Below are positions 15,357 to 20,882 of a stretch of 20,882 nucleotides of DNA, in pieces. A program made the position numbers and the translations under genes. A model generated the notes under the pieces. It made no database searches. It was not told the origin of the DNA and saw only the letters and a program-made list of their open reading frames with translations. This DNA comes from JAJDOJ01 sp034722015 (GTDB taxonomy: Bacteria > Pseudomonadota > Gammaproteobacteria > JAJDOJ01), in NCBI GenBank assembly GCA_034722015.1, contig JAYENI010000267.1:1-20882 (forward strand), written 5' to 3'. Positions within the stretch are counted from its first letter, which is position 1, and each line of letters starts with the position of its first letter.

Positions 15357-17869
15357 GCCCCCCCGTCAGCCGCGGACCCGGGGGTCCCCGTCGATCTGGC
15401 GCGACGTTTCAGACGCCGGATGGCGCCGGCCCGAGGCCGCCCGCCCGTCTTGCGATGACCCGCCGCTCCCGGTTCAAAGGCGTCGACGGCGACAGCCGCG
15501 CGCACCGCCGCCCTCGCCTCACGCACGAGCGTCGCTTCGCCTTCGCGGATCACTCCGTCGCGAACCGCGTCGTTCAACCCGTCGTCATTCGCGCCCGGGC
15601 GCCACCCGGCAATCCTGAGCCGCGCCTCGACCCCTTCGACTCTCGCGACTTTGAGCAGGGCCGACTCGACGCGACCCTGGACGTCATTCGGGTCCTCGGT
15701 GACATAAATGCCCTGCGTCAGCCGGTCCCTGGCCGCCGAGGGCTCGAGGATCAATTCGGCGACCTCGCGAACGAGCGGGTCATCCGGGGCGCATTGCAGG
15801 CGTCCCAGGGGAAATACGATGCCGCGAAGCACCGTCCCCAACCAGCGCACGGGGAAGTTTCGCAAGACACCGTCCAGTGCGTCCTCACCCTGTCGCAGGG
15901 TATGCATGGCGACCCAGCGAACGAGCGGCAGGTCCGCTTCGGGCTTGCCCTGGTCCTCGAACCGCTTGAGTGCGGCGGAACACAGGAACATGGCGCCCAG
16001 GGCGTCGGCAAAACGACCCGAGAGCGCTTCGCGCCGTTTCAGTGCGCCGCCCAGTACGAGCAGGGCGATGTCCGAGGTGAACGCGAACGCCGCACTCAGC
16101 CGTCCGAGTCGGCGGAAGAAACCTGCGGTTGCACCGGTGTCCGGGGCCGGCGCGAGCCCTCCCCTGCTCAATCCGTACACGAAGGCCCGCACACCGTTCG
16201 CCAATGTATAACCGAGGTGGCCGAACAACGCCTCGTCGAAGCGTTCGAGGGCCGTATCCGGGTCGTCCAGGGCGGCCGCCTCGATCTCTTCGCGCAGGTA
16301 CGGGTGGCAGCGCAGGGCCCCCTGACCGAAGATGATCAGGCTGCGTGTCAGGATATTGGCGCCCTCCACGGTGATGGTCACCGGCACCGAACCGTAGCCA
16401 CCGGCCACGTAGTTGGACGGACCCCGGCAGATGGCGCGCCCGCCGTGTACATCCATCGCGTCGTTCATCGCGGTCCGCATCGCCTCGGTGTTGTGATACT
16501 TGACGATGGCGGACACCACCGAGGGCCGTTCCCCCGCATCCAGCGCGGTGGTCGTCAACGTCCGGGCGGCGTCCGCCATGTAGGTAAGGCCGGCAATGCG
16601 AGCCAACGCCTCCTGGACGCCCTCGAACCGGCCAATCGGCAGATTGAACTGGGTACGAACACGCGCGTAGGCCCCCGTGGACCTTGAAGCCATCTTGGTG
16701 GCGCCTGTGGCGAGCGCGGGCAGCGAGATCCCCCGCCCCACCGACAGGGACTCCATCAACATTCGCCAGCCCCGACCGATATTTTCCCGTCCGCCGATGA
16801 CCCAGTCCAGCGGCACGAAGACGTTCTCGCCCCGGACCGGACCGTTCTGGAACGCCAGGTCCATCGGATAGTGCCGCTTGCCGATGGCCACCCCCTGTGT
16901 ATCCGCCGGGATCAGGGCGCAGGTAATTCCGAGGTCTTCCTCACCGCCCAGCAGGCCCTCCGGGTCCCTGACCCTGAAGGCCAGCCCGACCACGGTGGCG
17001 ACCGGGGCGAGCGTGATGTAACGCTTGTCCCAGTTGACACGCATCCCGAGGACCTCCCGGCCCTCGTAAATCCCGTGACAGACAATGCCGGTATCCGGGA
17101 TCGACGCCGCATCCGAACCCGCCGTGGGCCCGGTCAGCGCGAAGCAGGGGATCTCGTCTCCGCTGGCGAGTCGGGGCAGGTAGTGGTCCTTCTGAACGTC
17201 CGTACCATAGGCCAGCAGCAGCTCCGCCGGACCGAGCGAGTTGGGGACCATCACGGTGACGGCGGCAGACCCGCTGCGTGCTGCGATCTTCATCACGATC
17301 GAGGAGTGCGCCGTCGCCGAGAAGCCCTTCCCGCCGTATTCGCGCGGGATCACCAGCCCGAAAAAGCCGTTGTCCTTAAGGAAACGCCACGCCTCGGGGG
17401 GCAGGTCCCTGAGGTCGTTCGTGATCTGCCAGTCGTCAAGCATGGCGCAGAACGTATCGACGGGACCATCAAGAAATGCCTGTTCCTCCGACGTCAGCGA
17501 AGCCGGCGGGGTCTCCAGCAGGTCGCGCCACTCGGGGGCACCGCGGAAAAGCTGCGCCTCCCACCACACCCCGCCCGCGTCGATCGCCTCGCGTTCGGTG
17601 TCCGACATCGGAGGCAGGACCTGGCGTATGTACGAGAGTACGGGCGCGCCGACGACGCGCCGCCTGATAGCGGGCACGTTCGGCGCCGCCAGAAAGACAA
17701 GCCAGAATCCCCAGAACACGGCCCCGGTGACGGGAGACATCAAGCCCGCCAGACCGAGGAACGCAAGCGCACCCCCCGTCAACATAGTCCAGACGAGAAA
17801 CGACAGCCGAAACCGTGCGATCGCCATGAGAACCAGTCCGATCGACGCCAGTGAGATGATCCAGGTCAT
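15353..17869 (-). CDS. fadE: Long-chain acyl-CoA dehydrogenase FadE
   Basis: Starting at ATG 17869 gives 838 residues (MTWIISLASIGLVLMAIARF). This start has a strong GGAGGAG ribosome site 8 bp upstream, whereas a longer in-frame ATG at 17917 lacks one. The N-terminus has two to three hydrophobic segments (~3-17, 24-44, 48-62), as in E. coli FadE. The core matches FadE throughout: LPPMSDTEREAIDAGGVWWE, LTAEEQ-like LTSEEQAFLDGPVD, EIPCFALTGPTAGSDAASIP, GMRVNWDKRYITLAPVATV, and ITVEGANILTRSLIIFGQGA. It catalyses the FAD-dependent first oxidation of acyl-CoA to 2-enoyl-CoA. The last ~90 residues are variable and become Arg-rich. It is 100 bp after the regulator stop and overlaps the next gene by 4 bp, so it heads the coupled fad unit. 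Confidence 0.96.
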   Translation of the reverse strand: MTWIISLASIGLVLMAIARFRLSFLVWTMLTGGALAFLGLAGLMSPVTGAVFWGFWLVFLAAPNVPAIRRRVVGAPVLSYIRQVLPPMSDTEREAIDAGGVWWEAQLFRGAPEWRDLLETPPASLTSEEQAFLDGPVDTFCAMLDDWQITNDLRDLPPEAWRFLKDNGFFGLVIPREYGGKGFSATAHSSIVMKIAARSGSAAVTVMVPNSLGPAELLLAYGTDVQKDHYLPRLASGDEIPCFALTGPTAGSDAASIPDTGIVCHGIYEGREVLGMRVNWDKRYITLAPVATVVGLAFRVRDPEGLLGGEEDLGITCALIPADTQGVAIGKRHYPMDLAFQNGPVRGENVFVPLDWVIGGRENIGRGWRMLMESLSVGRGISLPALATGATKMASRSTGAYARVRTQFNLPIGRFEGVQEALARIAGLTYMADAARTLTTTALDAGERPSVVSAIVKYHNTEAMRTAMNDAMDVHGGRAICRGPSNYVAGGYGSVPVTITVEGANILTRSLIIFGQGALRCHPYLREEIEAAALDDPDTALERFDEALFGHLGYTLANGVRAFVYGLSRGGLAPAPDTGATAGFFRRLGRLSAAFAFTSDIALLVLGGALKRREALSGRFADALGAMFLCSAALKRFEDQGKPEADLPLVRWVAMHTLRQGEDALDGVLRNFPVRWLGTVLRGIVFPLGRLQCAPDDPLVREVAELILEPSAARDRLTQGIYVTEDPNDVQGRVESALLKVARVEGVEARLRIAGWRPGANDDGLNDAVRDGVIREGEATLVREARAAVRAAVAVDAFEPGAAGHRKTGGRPRAGAIRRLKRRARSTGTPGSAADGGA

Positions 17870-17925
17870 TACAGCGACTCCTCCATCAGCAGAGCGGGCG
17901 GCGATTCCGGCGTCCACTCCCGTGA

Positions 17926-17949
17926 GCCGGCGTGTGTGAGAACGCCGGC
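17926..17949. other. Inverted repeat between tetR and fadE
   Basis: GCCGGCGT and ACGCCGGC form a perfect 8 bp stem with an 8 base loop (17934-17941). There is no T tract on either strand, so it is not a classical terminator. A second palindrome, GCCTGA-CA-TCAGGC (17961-17974), covers the tetR stop codon. Together they could attenuate read-through or set mRNA ends between regulator and fadE. Confidence 0.55.
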
Positions 17950-17968
17950 GTGTTTCATCTGCCTGACA

Positions 17969-18643
17969 TCAGGCCTCGACAATCCCGCCATCACTGCCCG
18001 ACAGGGTATACCCCTGGCCCGATCGCATACCCGCCGCGACGAAATCGGTCATGCGACGCACCAGATCGCCGATTTCCGGCGGGTCGCTGACCCGCGAGGA
18101 CGCAATGAGACGCATCATGTCCGTCCCCGCCATCATGTAAGCGAGCACGCCGACCATGAAGTGCATACGCCAGTACAGTTCCTCCGGCGGCACCCCGGGC
18201 AGGGCCCTCGCGAAAGCCTGCTTGAAACGGTCGATCACCGGCTCATACATGGCACGCATGGCGGTTTGCATGGTTTCGCTGGGCTCCGTGTAGGACCGGC
18301 CGAGCAGCCGGACGAACACGGCACCGCCCGAACCTGTGTCCCGCGCCATCTCCAGTGGTGGAGCAATAAAGGCCGCAATCAGCGCCTCGAGCGATGGCTC
18401 CGAACCTCCCGTATGGGATTCCAGCCCCTCCAGCCGCGAGATGCGCTCCCGGTTCATGGGGATGATGCGGCGCCGGAACACCAGGTCGACAAGGGCCTCC
18501 TTCGACCCGAAGTGGTAGTTCACCGATGCGAGGTTGACCCCCGCACGGGACGTGATGGCGCGCAGTGAGGTTGCGGCGAAACCCTGCTCCGCGAAGAGCG
18601 CCTCGGCGGCGTCCAGAATGATTGTCTTGGTTTCCCGCGTCAT
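17969..18643 (-). CDS. psrA: TetR-family fatty-acid regulator, PsrA-like
   Basis: From ATG 18643 this is a 224-residue TetR protein. The HTH is at ~26-46 (SLRAITSRAGVNLASVNYHF, then GSKEAL). The C-terminal ligand domain has FVRLLGRSYTEPSETMQ and ELYWRMHFMVGVLAYMMAG, closely like Pseudomonas PsrA (ELFWRVHFMLGAAAFSMSG region). PsrA is a repressor of beta-oxidation genes that is released by long-chain acyl ligands. An in-frame TTG at 18661 lies inside the operator and is not preferred. The gene precedes fadE on the same strand by 100 bp, so it probably controls, and is partly co-transcribed with, the fad and transport genes. The PsrA label rests on recalled similarity and on the palindrome seen in its promoter. 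Confidence 0.85.
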   Translation of the reverse strand: MTRETKTIILDAAEALFAEQGFAATSLRAITSRAGVNLASVNYHFGSKEALVDLVFRRRIIPMNRERISRLEGLESHTGGSEPSLEALIAAFIAPPLEMARDTGSGGAVFVRLLGRSYTEPSETMQTAMRAMYEPVIDRFKQAFARALPGVPPEELYWRMHFMVGVLAYMMAGTDMMRLIASSRVSDPPEIGDLVRRMTDFVAAGMRSGQGYTLSGSDGGIVEA

Positions 18644-18649
18644 ACATCG

Positions 18650-18678
18650 AAAGTAGTTCAAACGTTCGTTTAGATCAA
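18650..18678 (-). promoter_or_regulatory. Putative psrA promoter with operator in its spacer
   Basis: Read on the minus strand: -35 TTGATC (18678-18673), a 17 bp spacer, and -10 TACTTT (18655-18650). The expected transcription start would be at about 18643, the ATG itself, so the mRNA may be leaderless or nearly so. The box match is moderate (about 4 of 6 each). Confidence 0.45.
18659..18672. promoter_or_regulatory. PsrA-type operator (AAAC-N4-GTTT)
   Basis: CAAACGTTCGTTTA contains AAAC and GTTT half-sites four bases apart, matching the known PsrA pattern (G/C)AAAC-N2-4-GTTT(G/C) except at the last base. It fills the spacer of the promoter in front of the regulator gene, the usual position for autorepression. 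Confidence 0.6.
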
Positions 18679-18836
18679 CTGTATGAACAGTGAGACACCG
18701 GCTTCCGTGAATGAGTTCACGAATCCGGAACGACCGTCGAAGCGGTAGAGAACTTTGCTATAGTTCCGTTCTCGCGCCCTCGTCACCCTGACGGCGCGGG
18801 CACGAATCGTTCGGATTCCGAAACAGAGGAAGACCC
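18673..18836 (+). promoter_or_regulatory. Divergent region upstream of the Tim44-domain gene
   Basis: The spacer between the regulator and the plus-strand Tim44 gene holds two inverted repeats: ACTGT-ATGA-ACAGT (18678-18691) and CGTGAA-TGAG-TTCACG (18706-18721). A TATAGT (18762-18767) could be the -10 box of the plus-strand gene, but the -35 match is poor. The Tim44 gene has a good ribosome site (GAGGAAG, 5 bp before ATG). Confidence 0.4.
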
Positions 18837-19772
18837 ATGAAGTCCCTGATCGCCATCGCCGCCGCTCTCCTGACCGCAACGACGTTCTCGCTCTCCCTGG
18901 TCGGAGACGCGGAAGCCAAACGTCTGGGTGGGGGCCGATCCTTTGGTGGAAAGGCGCCTTACTCATCGCCTTACAAACGCGCCACCCCCGCGAAGCCGGC
19001 GGCGCCGAGCCCCGCGCAACAGAAGAACGCCGGCGTCCGGCAGTCGCTTTCCCAGCGTGGCGGCCTGATGGGCATGCTGGGGGGGCTTGCCCTGGGGGGA
19101 CTGCTCGGCGCCATGTTCTTCGGCGGGGCGTTCGAGGGGCTCAACTTCGTCGACATTCTGATATTCGCCGCGATCGCCTTCGTGCTCTACAAGCTGTTTG
19201 CCTCACGAAGGCGAGCATCCCCGTCGGCCGCCGGGTTACCAGGCGGCGCGGCATCGTCCTCGATACCCGCAGGAAGCGAGGGGGGTGCGTTTCGACGAGA
19301 GGCCGGCGCCCGCCCCTTCCCGGGGTTCAACACCGATCTGCTGTTCAAGGGAAACACCGGGAGCGCGGTGTCCGGTACCCGGCCTGCCGGGTTTGACGAA
19401 ATGGCGTTCATGCAGGGCGCCGAACGGGCCTATCGACACCTGCAGGAGGCCTGGGACCAGGGCGATCTGGAGGCACTGCGGACCCTGACGACCGAACCGG
19501 TGTTCGTGGAGCTCAGCGCCCAGATCTCGTCGCGTCACGGCAGGAACCAGACGGAAATCCTGGACCTCTCGAGCGAGTTGCTGGACGTGCGGGACAGCGG
19601 GAACCAGTGGGAGGCCACTGTCCTGTTCGATGTGCAAATGCGCGAGGTGGACGAGGACAACCTGTTGGGCACCTCCCCCACCCGGGTCCGCGAGGTGTGG
19701 CGGTTCATCCGCCCGGCCACCGGCGAGGCACCCACCTGGTTCCTGGACGGGATCCAGCAGGTCGAGGAGTAG
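18837..19772 (+). CDS. Tim44-like domain membrane protein
   Basis: This is a 311-residue protein. Residues 1-27 form a signal peptide or anchor (MKSLIAIAAALLTATTFSLS, then AEA|K). The next part, KRLGGGRSFGGKAP, is typical of bacterial Tim44-domain proteins. Two membrane-like segments follow (~75-99, Gly/Leu-rich GGLMGMLGGLALGGLLG; and ~105-121 VDILIFAAIAFVLYKLF). After a Ser/Ala/Gly linker, the C-terminal domain (~190-311: MAFMQGAERAYRHLQEAWDQ, then GDLEALRTLTTEPVF and VREVWRFIRP) fits Tim44/Mba1-type, a lipid-binding NTF2-like fold. In bacteria these are called predicted lipid-binding transport proteins; the function is not established. It is transcribed alone, divergent from the fad cluster. 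Confidence 0.88.
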   Translation: MKSLIAIAAALLTATTFSLSLVGDAEAKRLGGGRSFGGKAPYSSPYKRATPAKPAAPSPAQQKNAGVRQSLSQRGGLMGMLGGLALGGLLGAMFFGGAFEGLNFVDILIFAAIAFVLYKLFASRRRASPSAAGLPGGAASSSIPAGSEGGAFRREAGARPFPGFNTDLLFKGNTGSAVSGTRPAGFDEMAFMQGAERAYRHLQEAWDQGDLEALRTLTTEPVFVELSAQISSRHGRNQTEILDLSSELLDVRDSGNQWEATVLFDVQMREVDEDNLLGTSPTRVREVWRFIRPATGEAPTWFLDGIQQVEE

Positions 19773-19880
19773 ACCAGCGCCCTGGCCTGTCGGCACAAGG
19801 CGATTTCCGTCAAATGAGCATTCGGAGCGCGATTTTTACGCCGAATGGTGACGCCTGAGAGGCTTTCAACAGCCTGCTAA
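19773..19880. repeat. Remnant of the palindromic element plus small hairpins
   Basis: GGCGATTTCCGTCAAATGA (19799-19817) matches the right end of the two downstream elements (reverse complement GGCGATTTCTGTCAAATGA) with one mismatch. It is followed by a hairpin CATTCGG...CCGAATG and by AGGCT-TTCAAC-AGCCT. This looks like a decayed third copy, and the hairpins may help end Tim44 transcription. Confidence 0.5.
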
Positions 19881-20037
19881 GGCGATTGCCGGAAAATGAC
19901 ATACCAGATTGCGCCGGCTTTTCGTTCGTCATCAAGGCGCGACAACGGGCGCATAGTCACTCTATGCTACCGTTGTCGCAACGCAGAGGACGGACGAAAA
20001 GACAAGCCGGATGGCATGTCATTTGACAGAAATCGCC
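19881..20037. repeat. Palindromic repeat element, copy 1 (157 bp)
   Basis: Starts GGCGATTGCCGGAAAATGAC and ends TTTGACAGAAATCGCC. The two arms pair over nearly the full length, including TTTTCGTTCGTC with GACGGACGAAAA. The centre is GCGACAACGGGCGCATAG-TCACT-loop with its near-perfect complement. No transposase is encoded, so it is a MITE- or REP-like long hairpin. Confidence 0.85.
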
Positions 20038-20040
20038 TAA

Positions 20041-20197
20041 GGCGATTGCCGGAAAATGACATACCAGATTGCGCAGGATCTTCGTTCGTCTTCAAGGCGC
20101 GGCAACGGGCGCATCGTCACTCTATGCAACCGTTGATGCAACGCCGAAGACGGACGAAAAGACAAGCAGGCTGGTATGTTATTTGACAGAAATCGCC
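20041..20197. repeat. Palindromic repeat element, copy 2 (157 bp)
   Basis: Tandem direct copy of the preceding element, the same length and joined by TAA. It differs at scattered positions (for example TTCGTCTTCAAGGC versus TTCGTCATCAAGGC). Its last base is also the first base (plus-strand view) of the amidase stop codon, so it abuts the gene exactly. Confidence 0.85.
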
Positions 20198-20882
20198 TAA
20201 CTGCCACTCAGTGGGATTCGAAGCACCTGACCGGTGCGTATGCTGTCTCCGCTGAGGGCATTGACCTTGCGCAGGCGCCCGACGTCCACCCGGTAGCGGT
20301 GAGCAATCGTTGACAGGGTTTCTCCTCTTTGAATCACGTGGGTGTCGTCCTTGGATGGCGCGCTGGCGGTCCTGGCGCTCGCCGGTGCATGCTGCCGGAA
20401 ATAGCGCTTGACGCCCTTTAGAATCGCGGTTGCGACCTGCTTCTGGTAGGCCCGGGTCTTCAGTCGTTTCTCCTCACGGGTATTGGAGATAAATGCCGTT
20501 TCCACCAGCACGGAGGGGATGTCCGGTGACTTGAGGACCACGAATCCGGCCTGTTCCACCTTCGTGCTGTGTACCCGTCCGACGGCGCCAAGTTCCTTCA
20601 ACAGCGACGAGGCAACATCTGCGCTGGCCTCGATCGTGGCTGTCTGCGAAAGATCCAGCAGCACTGAGCGGAGCAGGCCGTCCTTGTCGTCGAGGCTCAC
20701 ACCGCCAATCAGGTCCGCATCGTTTTCCTGCTTCGCCAGCCAGCGTGCATGCTCGCTGCTGGCGCCGTTCGGCGACAGGACGTAGACCGAGGCGCCCTGC
20801 GCCTTGCGGTTGCGCGCCGCGTCCGCGTGAATGGAAATAAACAGGTCCGCCTGGGCACGACGCGCCTTGTGGATCCGGTCCC
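20197..20882 (-). CDS. N-acetylmuramoyl-L-alanine amidase with C-terminal LysM (partial, 5' end outside window)
   Basis: The frame is open from the right edge (DRIHKARRAQADLFISIHAD, then ARNRKAQGASVYVLSPNGAS) to a TAG at 20199-20197. It contains the C-terminal part of an Amidase_3 domain: zinc-ligand His in FISIHADA, and catalytic Glu in SVLVETAFISN. An Ala/Ser-rich linker precedes a LysM domain (THVIQRGETLSTIAHRYRVD, ending GQVLRIPL). Internal GTG 20700 is not the start, since homology continues upstream. AmiB/AmiC enzymes cut the stem peptide from MurNAc during daughter-cell separation, in the periplasm. In many gammaproteobacteria this gene precedes mutL; here the repeat pair and a convergent gene follow instead. 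Confidence 0.93.
   Translation of the reverse strand, partial: DRIHKARRAQADLFISIHADAARNRKAQGASVYVLSPNGASSEHARWLAKQENDADLIGGVSLDDKDGLLRSVLLDLSQTATIEASADVASSLLKELGAVGRVHSTKVEQAGFVVLKSPDIPSVLVETAFISNTREEKRLKTRAYQKQVATAILKGVKRYFRQHAPASARTASAPSKDDTHVIQRGETLSTIAHRYRVDVGRLRKVNALSGDSIRTGQVLRIPLSGS

Noticed and set aside
17870..17917. Longer fadE start at ATG 17917
   Set aside because: The 16 extra residues do not match FadE N-termini, and a strong GGAGGAG site lies just before ATG 17869.
19896..20186. 96-codon plus-strand frame across both palindromic elements
   Set aside because: It is an open frame through duplicated non-coding repeat, so its protein repeats itself. No ribosome site or family.
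20198..20700. Stand-alone 167-residue amidase fragment starting at GTG 20700
   Set aside because: Amidase homology continues in frame upstream to the window edge (including FISIHADA), so the true start is outside the window.

Overview
The window looks like chromosomal DNA of a GC-rich gammaproteobacterium. The evidence is an E. coli-type long FadE, a PsrA-type TetR regulator, an AmiB/AmiC-type amidase with a LysM domain, and a DUF1302/DUF1329/YCF48/RND cluster of the kind known from Pseudomonas and relatives. I cannot name the genus from sequence alone.

Region 1 (about 1-4364, minus strand) is a defence-island fragment that is visibly less GC-rich than the rest. It reads, in transcription order, a broken type III-like restriction locus, then rloA (AAA ATPase), rloB (TOPRIM-like), and the start of a helicase gene whose N-terminus is a RelE/ParE-like domain. 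The restriction locus is a deletion scar: the first half of a Res helicase runs, with a frameshift, into what looks like the last ~63 codons of a Mod methyltransferase. rloA, rloB and the helicase are intact where visible and translationally coupled through TGATG overlaps.

Region 2 (4462-18643, minus strand) is a long lipid-handling cluster. In transcription order it is a psrA-like TetR regulator, fadE (acyl-CoA dehydrogenase), a 3-hydroxyacyl-CoA dehydrogenase/enoyl-CoA hydratase fusion, a thiolase, a DUF1302 outer-membrane protein, a DUF1329 periplasmic protein, a YCF48 beta-propeller and an RND/MMPL permease. The first four form a complete beta-oxidation spiral and its regulator. The last four span the envelope from outer to inner membrane. 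The simplest reading is coupled movement and oxidation of a fatty-acyl or other hydrophobic substrate. PsrA-like palindromes lie in the regulator's own promoter spacer and just upstream of the thiolase.

Region 3 (18837-20882) holds a plus-strand Tim44-domain membrane protein and the 3' end of a minus-strand N-acetylmuramoyl-L-alanine amidase. The two genes converge on a ~425 bp spacer filled by two 157 bp imperfect palindromes in tandem, plus a remnant of a third. No tRNA, rRNA, CRISPR array or integrase gene was seen.
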